This document shows positions 26,578-35,543 of a stretch of DNA of 64,000 nt, one piece after another. Under the pieces are notes generated by a model. The model was given only the letters and a program-made list of their open reading frames with translations, was not told the origin of the DNA and did not search any database. Source of the DNA: Saccharothrix obliqua (GTDB lineage: Bacteria > Actinomycetota > Actinomycetes > Mycobacteriales > Pseudonocardiaceae); contig NZ_JAHXGQ010000001.1 in assembly GCF_019375475.1 (NCBI RefSeq), positions 682,001-746,000 on the forward strand, in the 5' to 3' direction. The translations under genes and the position numbers were made by a program. How positions within the stretch are numbered: position 1 is the stretch's first letter; each line of letters opens with the position of its first letter.

Positions 26578-27492
26578 TCAGCGTCCTGCCCAGACCCGCC
26601 ACACCGCGGTCCTCGGGACGGTGGACCGCCGCGTCACCCCGATCCGCTGCCCGATCGTCGCGGGCAGGCGGAGCACCACCTCGGCGAGCACCTGGAGGCG
26701 CAGCCCGACGCGGAAGTTCCACGGCCGCGGCCCGCGGCGCAGCGGCAACGCGGCGGTCAGCGCGGCGAACCGCGCCACCTGCCCCACCGCCACCCCCGGC
26801 GGCGCGCAGCGCAGCAGGGCCAGCAGCCGGTTGCGCTCGTTCCAGCGGTGGAACCGGCGGGAGCCGGGGCGGGTGCTCGCGCCGTGCCGGTGGTGCACGC
26901 GGGCCGCGGCGACGGAGAGCACGTCGTGGCCCGCGAGCCGCAGCCGCCACGCCGTGTCGGTGTCCTCGTAGTAGCAGAAGAACCCGCCCGGCACGCCGCC
27001 CGCGGCACGCAGCGCGGCCGTCCGCAGCAACGCCGCGCCGCCGCAGAACCCGAACACGTCGTGACCCGTGACGACGTCCGCGCCGTGCCCGTCGGCGGTC
27101 AGCCGCACACCCACCGACTGCGTCGAGCCGTCCGCGCGCAGGAGCGCCGACGTGGCGGCAGCGGCGGCCGGCGCGGCACGCAGGGCGTCTTCCAGGTGGG
27201 CGAGCCACGTGTCCTCGGGCGCGGCGTCGTCGTTGAGCCACGCGACGAATTCGGTGTCCACGTGCGGCAGCACGGCGGCCAACGCGCCCGCATAACCGCG
27301 GTTGCGGCTCAGCCGCACGACGCGTGGCGCGCTGGGGTGCGTGGCGATCAGGGCCGCGGTGCCGTCGTCGGAGGCGTTGTCCACGACGACCGCCCGGTGC
27401 GGGCGTTGGCGGGCGAGGGCGTCCAGGCAGGCGGTGATGTGCTCGCGACCGCGCCACGTCACCACGACCACCGTCGTGCTGGGTTCGGACAC
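26578..27492 (-). CDS. GT2 glycosyltransferase
   Basis: 304-residue GT-A enzyme. It has TTVVVVTWRGREHITACL at the N-terminus, VVDNASDDGTAAL, the catalytic acidic triad WLNDDAAPEDTW, and FFCYYEDTDTAWRLRLAGHDV. It belongs to the rhamnosyltransferase-like GT2 group (WbbL/RfbN). A C-terminal hydrophobic helix and basic tail suggest membrane association. GTG 27492 is chosen: TACCGT (27501-27506) is eight bases upstream and the family N-terminus fits. It is divergent from the next GT4 gene with only 20 bases between the starts, so their promoters must interleave. Confidence 0.91.
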   Translation of the reverse strand: MSEPSTTVVVVTWRGREHITACLDALARQRPHRAVVVDNASDDGTAALIATHPSAPRVVRLSRNRGYAGALAAVLPHVDTEFVAWLNDDAAPEDTWLAHLEDALRAAPAAAAATSALLRADGSTQSVGVRLTADGHGADVVTGHDVFGFCGGAALLRTAALRAAGGVPGGFFCYYEDTDTAWRLRLAGHDVLSVAAARVHHRHGASTRPGSRRFHRWNERNRLLALLRCAPPGVAVGQVARFAALTAALPLRRGPRPWNFRVGLRLQVLAEVVLRLPATIGQRIGVTRRSTVPRTAVWRVWAGR

Positions 27493-27512
27493 GACGTGAG
27501 ACGGTACGCGAC

Positions 27513-28562
27513 ATGCCCAACCTCGTGGTGCTGACCGAGCAGCTGCTGGCACCCGTGCCCGGCGGCACCGGGCGCTACACCCGGGAACTGGCCGCCGCGC
27601 TGGCCGCGACCGCGCCGCCCGGCTGGGAGGTCACCGGCGTGGTGGGCAGGCACGCGGACCCGGCCGCGGCGGAGGTGCCCGGGGTGCTGGGGCCACGCGT
27701 GCTGCCGCTGCCCCGGCGGGCGTTGATCGCGGCGTGGGAGCACGGCGTGCCGTACTGGCCCGGTGGCGACGCGGTGCACGCGCCGACGCCGCTCGCGCCA
27801 CCGCGCGGGCCGGTGGTGGTGACGGTGCACGACTGCGTGCCGTGGACGCACCCCGAGACGTTGACGCCGCGTGGCGCGGCGTGGCACCGCAAGGTGATCG
27901 GTCGCGCGGTGGCGAAGGCCGCCGCGGTCGTGGTGCCGACCGCCGCCGTGGCCGCCGAGCTGCGGCGGTACGCGCCGGGCCCGGCTCCGGTGCGGGTGGT
28001 GCCCAACGGCGTGACCGCGTTGCCCGCCGAGGAGGCCGTGCCCGACCTGCCCGACCGGTACGTGCTGGCGATCGGCACGATCGAGCCGCGCAAGGGTTTC
28101 GACGTGCTGGTGGCCGCGACCGCCGAGATCGGCGTGCCGCTGGTGGTGGTCGGACCGCGGGGGTGGGGCGGGGTCGACCTGCGCGCGCCGCACGTCCGGC
28201 TGCTCGGCCGGCTGAGCGACGCCCGGCTGGCGCACGTGCTGCGGCGCGCCGCGGTGCTGGCCGCGCCGAGCCTCGCCGAGGGGTTCGGGCTGCCGGTGGT
28301 GGAGGCGATGGCGGCGGGCGTGCCGGTGGTCCACTCGGACGCGCCGGCGCTGGTCGAGGTGGCGGGTGGCGCGGGCCTCGTGACGCCGCGCGGCGACCGG
28401 GCCGCGCTCGCGGCGGCGTTGCGGTCCGTGTGGTCGGAACCCGGTGTAGCGGACCGCATAACCGCCGCCGGCAAGGCCCGCGCCGCCGCGTTCACCTGGG
28501 CGGACGCCGCTCGCGCCGTCTGGGAGCTGCACGTGGCGGTCGGTCGGCGGCGTGCGGTTTGA
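27513..28562 (+). CDS. GT4 glycosyltransferase
   Basis: 349-residue GT-B enzyme: LTEQLLAPVPGGTGRYTREL at the start, VTVHDCVPWTHPETL, then the donor domain with LAIGTIEPRKGFDVLV and APSLAEGFGLPVVEAMAAGVPVVHSD. Mannosyl- or rhamnosyltransferase-like. Same domain architecture as the next gene and the transferase at 21.9 kb, so the three look like paralogues diverged for successive linkages. ATG 27513 has no clear ribosome site. Followed 46 bases later by another GT4 gene. Confidence 0.92.
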   Translation: MPNLVVLTEQLLAPVPGGTGRYTRELAAALAATAPPGWEVTGVVGRHADPAAAEVPGVLGPRVLPLPRRALIAAWEHGVPYWPGGDAVHAPTPLAPPRGPVVVTVHDCVPWTHPETLTPRGAAWHRKVIGRAVAKAAAVVVPTAAVAAELRRYAPGPAPVRVVPNGVTALPAEEAVPDLPDRYVLAIGTIEPRKGFDVLVAATAEIGVPLVVVGPRGWGGVDLRAPHVRLLGRLSDARLAHVLRRAAVLAAPSLAEGFGLPVVEAMAAGVPVVHSDAPALVEVAGGAGLVTPRGDRAALAAALRSVWSEPGVADRITAAGKARAAAFTWADAARAVWELHVAVGRRRAV

Positions 28563-28608
28563 GCCGTTTCGCGGTAACCGCGGGGCCCTCACCCGTACCC
28601 TTCTGCGC

Positions 28609-29754
28609 GTGTCACCGTCCGAACCAAGCGTGCTGATCGACGCCACGGCCGTCCCGACGGACCGCGGGGGCGTCGGTCGGTACGTGGATTCCCTGGTGGC
28701 GGCGCTGGACGCGGACGGCGCGCGGCTGAGCGTGGTGTGCCAGCCGCGGGACGCGCGGCTGTTCGACCGGCTCGCGCCGCGGTCGCGGGTCGTCACGGCG
28801 GCGGACGCCGTCGCCACCCGCACCGCGCGGCTGACCTGGGAGCAGACGTCGTTGCCGCGCCTGGCGTCGCGGCTGGGCGTGCAGGTGGTGCACTCGCCGC
28901 ACTACACCGTGCCGCTGGCGAACCGGGCGGCGTCCGTGGTGACGCTGCACGACGCCACCTTCTTCACCGACGCCGCGCTGCACTCGTCGGTGAAGGCGCG
29001 GTTCTTCCGGGCGTGGACGCGGGCGTCGCTGCGGCGCGCGGCGTTGTGCGTCGTGCCGAGCCGGGCCACGGCGGACGAGCTGGCGCGGGTGGCCGGCGCG
29101 GACCGCCGGGCGCTGCACATCGCGCAGCACGGCGTGGACACCGACCGGTTCCACCCGCCGACCGCCGCCGAGGTGGCGGAGGTGCGCCGGTCGCTGTCGC
29201 TGGGCGACGCGCCGTACGTGGCGTTCCTCGGCGCGCTGGAGCCGCGCAAGAACGTGCCCGCCTTGATCCGGGGTTTCGCGCAGGCGTGCCGGGGCCGGAC
29301 CAACCCGCCGACGCTGGTGCTCGCGGGCCAGCCGGGCTGGGACGGCCAGGTGGAGCGGGCGCTGGACGCGGTGCCGCACCGCGTCCGCGTGATCCGGGCG
29401 GGTTACCTGCCGTTCGAGCGGCTGGCCGGTTTCCTGGGCGGTGCCGAGGTGGTGGCCTACCCGTCGCTGGGCGAGGGTTTCGGCCTGCCCGTGCTGGAGG
29501 CGATGGCGTGCGGCGCGGCGGTGTTGACCACGCGCCGGTTGAGCCTGCCCGAGGTGGGTGGCGACGCGGTCGCGTACTGCGGTGTCGGCGCGGGTGACAT
29601 CGCGGCGGCGCTCGGTGCGCTGCTGGACGACCCGGTGCGGCGGGACGCGCTCGCGGCGGCGGCCCTGGTGCGTGCCAAGGACTTCTCGTGGGCGTCGTCG
29701 GCCGCGCGGCACCGCGTGGCGTACGAGCGGGCGGCGCGGGCGCACCGCCGCTGA
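28609..29754 (+). CDS. GT4 glycosyltransferase
   Basis: 381-residue GT-B enzyme. LIDATAVPTDRGGVGRYVDSL, VVHSPHYTVPL, VTLHDATFFTD in the N-terminal domain; FLGALEPRKNVPALI and YPSLGEGFGLPVLEAMACGAAVLT in the donor domain. GTG 28609 is preferred because TACCCT (28596-28601) sits seven bases before it, fitting a leaderless message; the frame is open further upstream into the previous gene. Likely part of the same wall-polysaccharide assembly set. Confidence 0.92.
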   Translation: MSPSEPSVLIDATAVPTDRGGVGRYVDSLVAALDADGARLSVVCQPRDARLFDRLAPRSRVVTAADAVATRTARLTWEQTSLPRLASRLGVQVVHSPHYTVPLANRAASVVTLHDATFFTDAALHSSVKARFFRAWTRASLRRAALCVVPSRATADELARVAGADRRALHIAQHGVDTDRFHPPTAAEVAEVRRSLSLGDAPYVAFLGALEPRKNVPALIRGFAQACRGRTNPPTLVLAGQPGWDGQVERALDAVPHRVRVIRAGYLPFERLAGFLGGAEVVAYPSLGEGFGLPVLEAMACGAAVLTTRRLSLPEVGGDAVAYCGVGAGDIAAALGALLDDPVRRDALAAAALVRAKDFSWASSAARHRVAYERAARAHRR

Positions 29755-29795
29755 ACCGGTATCGCGTGGATCACTCGATCCCGCGGGTGCTTTTG

Positions 29796-29812
29796 ATACC
29801 CCCCGGGGGTAT
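29796..29812. promoter_or_regulatory. CsoR/RcnR-type operator
   Basis: ATACCCCCCGGGGGTAT, a 17-bp near-palindrome of the type bound by CsoR copper repressors and their persulphide-sensing relatives. It overlaps the -10-like TATGGT (29810-29815), which lies seven bases before the DUF4396 ATG. Position and sequence indicate repression released by copper or a thiol-reactive signal. No csoR gene is in the window. Confidence 0.75.
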
Positions 29813-29822
29813 GGTTCCCGGC

Positions 29823-30266
29823 ATGAACGCGACCTGGAAGACGGCGGCCTCCGCGACCCTGCACTGCCTCACCGGCTGCGCCATCGGCGAAGTCCTGGGC
29901 ATGGTGATCGGCACCGCGCTGGGGCTGTCCAACGGCGGCACCATCGCGCTGGCCGTGGTGCTGGCGTTCTTCTTCGGCTACGCGCTGACCCTGCGCGGCG
30001 TGCTGCGGGCCGGCGTCGGCTTCAAGGCCGCCGTGAAGACCGCGCTCGCCGCCGACACCGTGTCCATCCTGGTGATGGAGGTCGTGGACAACGGGGTCAT
30101 GCTGGTCGTGCCGGGCGCGATGGACGCGGGTCTCGGGTCGTGGTTGTTCTGGGGCGCGTTGGCGTTCTCGCTCGCGGTCGCGTTCGTGCTCACCGTGCCG
30201 GTCAACCGGTGGCTGATCGCACGCGGCAAGGGGCACGCCGTCGTGCACCACCTCCACCACCACTAG
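29823..30266 (+). CDS. DUF4396 membrane protein, probably metal- or sulphur-related
   Basis: 147-residue membrane protein of the DUF4396 family. It starts MNATWKTAASATLHCLTGCAIGEV: an H-C-x3-C cluster at about 14-19 opens the first helix. Four helices follow in all (about 14-35, 40-60, 73-95, 100-122), and the tail is His-rich (HAVVHHLHHH). The Cys and His residues plus the CsoR-type operator suggest a role in copper handling or a related thiol chemistry, an inference since the family is uncharacterised. Probably leaderless. Ends 11 bases before wbbL. Confidence 0.82.
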   Translation: MNATWKTAASATLHCLTGCAIGEVLGMVIGTALGLSNGGTIALAVVLAFFFGYALTLRGVLRAGVGFKAAVKTALAADTVSILVMEVVDNGVMLVVPGAMDAGLGSWLFWGALAFSLAVAFVLTVPVNRWLIARGKGHAVVHHLHHH

Positions 30267-30276
30267 GGTGACCGCC

Positions 30277-31131
30277 GTGACGCGCTACGGAGACGGACTG
30301 GCGGTCGTGACCGTCACCTACTCGCCAGGGGAAACCCTCGACGGCTTCCTCACCACCCTCGCGGCGGCCACCACGCGGCCGGTCACCGTGGTGCTCGCCG
30401 ACAACGGCTCCACCGACGGCGTGCCCGAGCGCGCGGCGGCCGAGCACGACCACGTCGAGTTCCTGCCCACCGGCGGCAACCTCGGCTACGGCGCGGCGGC
30501 CAACCGGGGTGTCGCCGGGCTGCCCGACGACATCGGCTGGGTGGTCGTGGCCAACCCCGACCTGTCGTGGGGCGCGGGCAGCCTCGACGTGCTGCTGGAG
30601 GCCGCGAAGCGGTGGCCGCGCGGCGGCGCGTTCGGTCCGCTGATCCGCGAGCCCAACGGGGTCGTGTACCCGTCCGCGCGGCAACTGCCCGCACTCGGCC
30701 GCGGGCTCGGGCACGCCGCGTTCGCGAAGGTGTGGCCGGACAACCCGTGGACCGCCGAGTACCGGCAGGAGAAGGCGGCGGTGCGGGAGCGCACCGCGGG
30801 GTGGCTGTCCGGGTCGTGCCTGCTGCTGCGGCGCGAGGCGTTCGACTCGGTCGACGGGTTCGACCCGCGTTACTTCATGTACTTCGAGGACGTCGACCTG
30901 GGCGACCGCCTCGGCCGCGCCGGGTGGCTGAACGTCTACGTGCCGGACGCCGAGGTGACGCACATCGGCGGCCACTCCACGGCCCGCGCGTCCAAGCGGA
31001 TGCTGGCCGCCCACCACAGCAGCGCGTACCGCTACCTCGCCGACCGCCACCAGGGCCCGTTGTGGGCGCCGTTGCGGCTCGCCGTGCGTGCCGGGCTCGG
31101 GTTGCGCCTCAGGCTGGTCACCCGCGGCTGA
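30277..31131 (+). CDS. wbbL: WbbL-type rhamnosyltransferase (GT2)
   Basis: 284-residue GT-A enzyme matching the actinobacterial dTDP-Rha:decaprenyl-pyrophosphoryl-GlcNAc rhamnosyltransferase, which lays the linker between peptidoglycan and arabinogalactan-like polymer. Motifs: LAVVTVTYSPGETL, VLADNGSTDG, LGYGAAANRG, VVVANPDLSWG, LSGSCLLLRREAF and YFMYFEDVDLGDRLGRAGW. GTG 30277 is chosen over GTG 30268 because TAGGGT (30264-30269) lies seven bases before it and family members begin MTRYGDGLA. In M. tuberculosis wbbL1 stands between rmlD and the GDP-mannose pyrophosphorylase gene, as here in outline. Confidence 0.93.
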   Translation: MTRYGDGLAVVTVTYSPGETLDGFLTTLAAATTRPVTVVLADNGSTDGVPERAAAEHDHVEFLPTGGNLGYGAAANRGVAGLPDDIGWVVVANPDLSWGAGSLDVLLEAAKRWPRGGAFGPLIREPNGVVYPSARQLPALGRGLGHAAFAKVWPDNPWTAEYRQEKAAVRERTAGWLSGSCLLLRREAFDSVDGFDPRYFMYFEDVDLGDRLGRAGWLNVYVPDAEVTHIGGHSTARASKRMLAAHHSSAYRYLADRHQGPLWAPLRLAVRAGLGLRLRLVTRG

Positions 31132-31143
31132 CCGGCCCGCCGC

Positions 31144-32034
31144 TCACATCGCGCGGTAGTCGCGCGGGGAGAACCGCGGGCCGAAGCGCGGCTTGCGCGC
31201 CCCGGACAGCTCCAGGTACCGCACCGCGCGGTGGCGCTGCGGCGCGTACGGCGCCAGCACCTCGGCCATGCCGTCGTCGTCCAGCGGCCGGCCGAGCAAC
31301 GCCCAGCCCACGAAACCCGCCAGGTGGTAGTCGCCGAAGCTGACCGCGTCCGCGTCACCCCACGCCCGCTGCGCCACCTCGGCCGCCGTCCACGGACCGA
31401 TCCCGGGCACCTTGCACAGCAACGCGCGCCCGGCCGCGCCGCGCAACCCGGCCGCCGCCTCCAGCCGGTGCGCCACCTGCGCCGCCGCGACCAGCGCCCG
31501 CCGCCGCGCACCGTCCACACCGGCCCGGTGCCACTCCCAGTCGGTGATGGCGAGCACCGCGCGTGGTGTCGGCGGCACCCGCAGTCCCGTCGGCGCGGGA
31601 CCCGGCGCGGGCGTGCCGAAGCGCGTGCACAGCTCGCGGTAGGACCGGTGCGCCTCGACCAGCGTCACCTTCTGCTCCAGGACCGCGGGCAGCAACGCGT
31701 CCCACACCCGCCCGGTCGAACCCAGCCGGACGCCGGGCAGCCGGCGGCGGGTCGTGGCGACCAGCGGGTGGTGTGCCACGAACGCCGCGTCGTCGTCGTC
31801 CGCGCCGAGCAGCGCGGGCAACCCGTCCAGCAGCCACGCCGCCCCGTCGCCCCACGCCTCGGCCACCACGTCGTCCGGCCGGGTCACGCGCAGCGTGCCC
31901 GGCCCGTCCGGGGTGTTCGCGGTCAACCACACCCCGTCGTCGACGTGGTGCGCGACGTCACCCGCACCCCGCCGGAGCGGGGCCAGCACCGCGGCCACGT
32001 CCAGCGGGAACGGGGGACGCCACGTCCTAGACAT
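31144..32034 (-). CDS. DNA-3-methyladenine glycosylase II-like (HhH-GPD)
   Basis: 296-residue base-excision repair enzyme of the AlkA type, which removes alkylated bases. The N-terminal beta domain (1-100) precedes the helix-hairpin-helix: VLEQKVTLVEAHRSYREL, then LCKVPGIGPWTAAEVAQRAWGDADAVSFGDYHL, in which G-x-G-P-W-T-A and the following catalytic Asp are intact. ATG 32034 overlaps the upstream manC-type gene stop by eight bases. It replaces nothing in the mycobacterial order and may be a lineage insertion. Confidence 0.92.
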   Translation of the reverse strand: MSRTWRPPFPLDVAAVLAPLRRGAGDVAHHVDDGVWLTANTPDGPGTLRVTRPDDVVAEAWGDGAAWLLDGLPALLGADDDDAAFVAHHPLVATTRRRLPGVRLGSTGRVWDALLPAVLEQKVTLVEAHRSYRELCTRFGTPAPGPAPTGLRVPPTPRAVLAITDWEWHRAGVDGARRRALVAAAQVAHRLEAAAGLRGAAGRALLCKVPGIGPWTAAEVAQRAWGDADAVSFGDYHLAGFVGWALLGRPLDDDGMAEVLAPYAPQRHRAVRYLELSGARKPRFGPRFSPRDYRAM

Positions 32035-33106
32035 CGGCCGAGAACCGGATCCCCGCCTCGGGCAGCACCACACCCGGCCACACCCGCGCGCCGCCGACCA
32101 GCTCGCACCGCGCGCCGATCACGGCGTTGTCGCCGATCACCGCGTCCGCCACCACCGCACCCGCCTGGACCAGCGCGTTCGCCCCGAGCACGCTGCGCTC
32201 GACCCGGGCGCCCTCGCCGACCACGGCGCCGTCGAACAACACCGCGCCGTCGACCACCGCGCCCGCCGCGACCGTGCAGCCCGCGCCGATCGTCGCGCCG
32301 CCGGTCACCACCGCGTCCCCGGCCACCCGCGCGCCCGGCAGCACGACCGCCTCGCCCGCCGGCGCGGGCAGCGCCGCGGACGGCGCGACACCGCGCACCA
32401 GGTCCGCCGAGCCGCGCACGAACGCCGCCGGCGTGCCCAGGTCCAACCAGTACGACGCGTCGACGTGGCCCTGGAGCCGCGCGCCCGCCGCCAGCAGACC
32501 CGGGAACGTCTCCCGCTCCACCGACACCGGCCGGCCCGCCGGGATGCCCTCGACCACCTCGCGCCGGAACACGTAGCAGCCCGCGTTGATCTGGTCGGTC
32601 GGCGGGTTCTCCGTCTTCTCCAGGAACGCGGTCACCCGGCCCTCGGCGTCGGTCGGCACGCAGCCGAACCGGCGCGGGTCCTCGACCTTCACCAGGTGCA
32701 GCGTCACGTCCGCGGCGGACTCGCGGTGCGTGGCGAGCACGCCACGCAGGTCCACACCGGACAGGATGTCGCCGTTGAACACCATCACGTCGCGCTCGCG
32801 CAGCTTGTGCGCCACGTTCCGGATCGCGCCCGCCGTGTCCAGCGGCACGTCCTCGACCACGTACTCCAGTTCGAGGCCGAGCGCCGAGCCGTCGCCGAAG
32901 TGCTCCTGGAACACCTCCGCCTTGTACGAGGTGCCCAGCACGACGTGCCTGATCCCGGCCTCGCGGATGCGGGACAGCAGGTGCGTGAGGAACGGCACCC
33001 CGGCCGTGGGCAGCATGGGCTTGGGGGCGGACAGGGTCAGCGGCCGCAGTCGGGTTCCCCTACCCCCGACCAGGACCACCGCCTCGACGCCTTGCAGCTC
33101 CGACAT
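32027..33106 (-). CDS. Mannose-1-phosphate guanylyltransferase (NTP_transferase plus hexapeptide repeats)
   Basis: 359-residue sugar nucleotidyltransferase that makes GDP-mannose from mannose-1-phosphate and GTP. The N-terminal domain opens VVLVGGRGTRLRPLTLSAPKPMLP, the classic signature; VFNGDIL holds the catalytic Asp; the C-terminal third is a left-handed beta-helix of hexapeptide repeats (about 265-345). The M. tuberculosis homologue Rv3264c is called ManB or ManC in different sources, so I give no symbol. ATG with AGGAGG upstream. GDP-mannose feeds mannosyltransferases and lipoglycans; manB and manA upstream in the pathway lie at 43-47 kb. Confidence 0.92.
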   Translation of the reverse strand: MSELQGVEAVVLVGGRGTRLRPLTLSAPKPMLPTAGVPFLTHLLSRIREAGIRHVVLGTSYKAEVFQEHFGDGSALGLELEYVVEDVPLDTAGAIRNVAHKLRERDVMVFNGDILSGVDLRGVLATHRESAADVTLHLVKVEDPRRFGCVPTDAEGRVTAFLEKTENPPTDQINAGCYVFRREVVEGIPAGRPVSVERETFPGLLAAGARLQGHVDASYWLDLGTPAAFVRGSADLVRGVAPSAALPAPAGEAVVLPGARVAGDAVVTGGATIGAGCTVAAGAVVDGAVLFDGAVVGEGARVERSVLGANALVQAGAVVADAVIGDNAVIGARCELVGGARVWPGVVLPEAGIRFSADV

Positions 33107-33250
33107 GCCGTTTTTCCTCCTCCGCTTACTTCAGCCCGTGGATGCGAATACTCTGGCATGAGCACCATGCCGACCCGGGCGCAGGTCCGGGTCGCCGATC
33201 GGCACCGCCGGCGCACCCGCCGGCCCAAGGGACACGCAGGAGAGATCCGG

Positions 33251-33622
33251 ATGGACCCCCGCGCTCGGGCCGACGCGGCGCTCGCCCGTGCTCGTGCACG
33301 TGGCATCCACGTCGTGACGCCGGACAACATGACGTCGCCGATGGACTCGTCGGCCACCCAGCAGATCCCGCGGTCGATGGTCGACGCGGCCGATCCCCGC
33401 CAGGCGGACCCGGACTCCACCATGGTCCTGTCGGCGCACGTCGCGGCGGGCGGCGCGCCCACACCGCCCGCGCCGGAACCGGAGCTGCGGGTCGCACCCG
33501 GACCGGTGCCGACCGTGCAGCAGGTGGAGACGTCCCGGCCGTCGTTGTCCCAGCGGTTGTCCGGCGGGCAGGAGCAGCGACCCCGGGGCCTCACCCAGCG
33601 CCTGGGCGGCGACCACCGCTGA
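33251..33622 (+). CDS. Conserved actinobacterial hypothetical protein
   Basis: 123-residue hydrophilic, probably disordered protein: MDPRARADAALARARARGIHVVTPDNMTSPMDSSATQQIPRS region, then a Pro/Ala-rich middle and LSQRLSGG...LTQRLGG tail. I recall similar short proteins beside these genes in Pseudonocardiales but no function. ATG 33251 is preferred because AGGAGAG sits six bases upstream; an ATG at 33158 would add 31 basic residues. Its 3' end overlaps the convergent NUDIX gene by 32 bases. Confidence 0.68.
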   Translation: MDPRARADAALARARARGIHVVTPDNMTSPMDSSATQQIPRSMVDAADPRQADPDSTMVLSAHVAAGGAPTPPAPEPELRVAPGPVPTVQQVETSRPSLSQRLSGGQEQRPRGLTQRLGGDHR

Positions 33623-34208
33623 TCCGGTCGAGCGCCGCCTCGACCATCGGGTGCAGGTCGTCCACGTTGGACGGCATGGCGTCCAACGGCCACCACTGGA
33701 GGTCGAGCGACTCGGCGCTGCGCACCGGCCGCGCACCCAGCGGGGCGCGGACCAGGAAGCGGACGTCGAAGTGCCGCGTCGGGACGCCCAGCGAGCACGT
33801 GATGGGGTGCACGTCCAGGTGGATCGGCGTCGGCTCGATGCGCAGCCCCCGGATGCCCGACTCCTCCGCGGCCTCCCGCAACGCCGCACCGGCGAGCGTC
33901 ACGTCCGACGGCTCGCAGTGGCCGCCGAGCTGGAGCCAGCGGCCGACCCGCGGGTGCAGGGTGAGCAGCGTGTGCTCACCGGTGGCGTCCAGGACGAGTG
34001 CCGACGCCGTGAGGTGGCCGGCCGCGCACGACCGCAGGCAGGCGTCGTCGCGCGCGGCCAGGAAACCGAGGTAGGACTGCCGCAACGCCTCCTGCCCCCG
34101 GTCCGCCGGCCGCCACGCGTCGAGCACCGCCACCGCGTCCGCGTGCAGCGCGCCGACCGGGTCCGGCCCGATCCCGTCCGGTTCGCCCCGCGGTGATCGG
34201 GTCGTCAC
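33591..34208 (-). CDS. NUDIX hydrolase
   Basis: 205-residue enzyme with the NUDIX box [25 protein letters not shown] (GX5EX7REUXEEXGU pattern, about 105-127), preceded by [27 protein letters not shown]. These enzymes cleave nucleoside diphosphates linked to other groups; substrate unknown. GTG 34208 overlaps the fbiB stop (GTGA), so it belongs to the fbiA-fbiB operon. An F420-related substrate would be speculation. Confidence 0.9.
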   Translation of the reverse strand: MTTRSPRGEPDGIGPDPVGALHADAVAVLDAWRPADRGQEALRQSYLGFLAARDDACLRSCAAGHLTASALVLDATGEHTLLTLHPRVGRWLQLGGHCEPSDVTLAGAALREAAEESGIRGLRIEPTPIHLDVHPITCSLGVPTRHFDVRFLVRAPLGARPVRSAESLDLQWWPLDAMPSNVDDLHPMVEAALDRISGGRRPGAG

Positions 34209-35539
34209 AGTTCCAGGAACCCCTCGTCCAGCGCCCGCGGCGGGCGGGGTGTCAGCGGTTCGGCCGGGTGGCCGACGGCGACCGCGCCCAGCGGCTCCCA
34301 CGACGGGGGCAGGTCCAGCACCTCGCGCACCACGTCGGGGCAGAAGATGGTGGACGACACCCAGCAGGAGCCGACGCCCTCCGCCGCCAACGCCACCAGC
34401 AGGCCCTGCACCGCCGCGCCGCCCGCGATGGTGAACATGGTGTGCTCCGCCGCCGACCGGGCCGGGTCCGGGTAGTCGTGCGCGCCCTCCGCCACCAGGA
34501 ACGGCAGGACGATCTCCGGCGCGTCGCGCAGGAAGTCGCCACGCGCGAGCCGCCGCTCGACCTGCTCCGGCCGGAAGCCGTCACCACGCAGGTCGGCCGC
34601 CCAGCGCTCGCGCATCGCGTCGAGCAGCGCGGTCCGGCGTTCCCGCAGGTGCGCGAACCGCACCGGCCGGGTGTGGTGCGGCGCGGGCGCGGTGAGCGCC
34701 GCGCCGACGGCCCGCCGCAGCACGGCCGGGTCCACCGGCTCGTCGGTGAACGAGCGCACCGAGCGGCGCACCAGCAGGGCTTCCGCCCGACCCCGCGCCA
34801 CCGCCTCCTCGACCCCGAGGTGGAACAGGTCGTCCGCGACGGGCCGGGTCAGGTCGCGGGCGGTGGAGCCGTCGTCGGCCACCGGCAGGCCGCGCACCAC
34901 GGCCACCGGCACCCCGCCGAGCTTGCCCTTCACCAGGTCGGCCGCCGCGGCGATCTCGTCGGCCACCGCGACCTCGGTCACGTGCAGCTCGTTGCCCTGG
35001 CCGTCCACCGCGCCCGCGTAGCGGTGCACGACGGCGAGACCCGCCGCGCCGATCGCGGCATCGGTCTGGCCGACCCGCCACGCCCGGCCCATGGTGTCGG
35101 TGACCACCACGGCCACGTCCACGCCGAGCGCCACGCGCAGGCTCGCCCGCAACGCCGCCGCCGAGCCGTCCGGGTCCACCGGCAGCAGGGCGATCTCGTC
35201 GCCCGCCACGTTCGACGCGTCCACACCGGACGCCGCCTGCACGACGCCGAGCTTGTTCTCCGTGATCAGCGTCCGGCCGCGGCGGGCCAGCACGCGCACC
35301 GCCTCGGACTCCACGTAGGACCGGCGCACGGCGTCCCGCTGCTCCGGGTCGGCGGGCACGGCGACCAGCCGACCCTCCACTTTGGACAACACCTTGCTGG
35401 TCACCACGACCACGTCGCCGTCCGCGAGCCACGGCGCGGCCGACGCCAGCGCGCCCGCCAGGTCGTCACCGGGCCGGAACTCCGGCAACCCCGGCACGGG
35501 CAGCACGGTCAGCCCGCCGGCCGCCGCGTGGTCGGGCAC
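34205..35539 (-). CDS. fbiB: Coenzyme F420-0:L-glutamate ligase / FMN reductase domain protein
   Basis: Bifunctional FbiB, 444 residues, the mycobacterial length. The N-terminal CofE domain (about 8-250) adds gamma-linked glutamates to F420-0: [60 protein letters not shown]. The C-terminal domain (about 255-444) is nitroreductase-like ([35 protein letters not shown]) and reduces dehydro-F420-0. GTG 35539 lies four bases past the fbiA stop. fbiC and fbiD are not in the window. Confidence 0.95.
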   Translation of the reverse strand: MPDHAAAGGLTVLPVPGLPEFRPGDDLAGALASAAPWLADGDVVVVTSKVLSKVEGRLVAVPADPEQRDAVRRSYVESEAVRVLARRGRTLITENKLGVVQAASGVDASNVAGDEIALLPVDPDGSAAALRASLRVALGVDVAVVVTDTMGRAWRVGQTDAAIGAAGLAVVHRYAGAVDGQGNELHVTEVAVADEIAAAADLVKGKLGGVPVAVVRGLPVADDGSTARDLTRPVADDLFHLGVEEAVARGRAEALLVRRSVRSFTDEPVDPAVLRRAVGAALTAPAPHHTRPVRFAHLRERRTALLDAMRERWAADLRGDGFRPEQVERRLARGDFLRDAPEIVLPFLVAEGAHDYPDPARSAAEHTMFTIAGGAAVQGLLVALAAEGVGSCWVSSTIFCPDVVREVLDLPPSWEPLGAVAVGHPAEPLTPRPPRALDEGFLEL

Positions 35540-35543
35540 CGCC

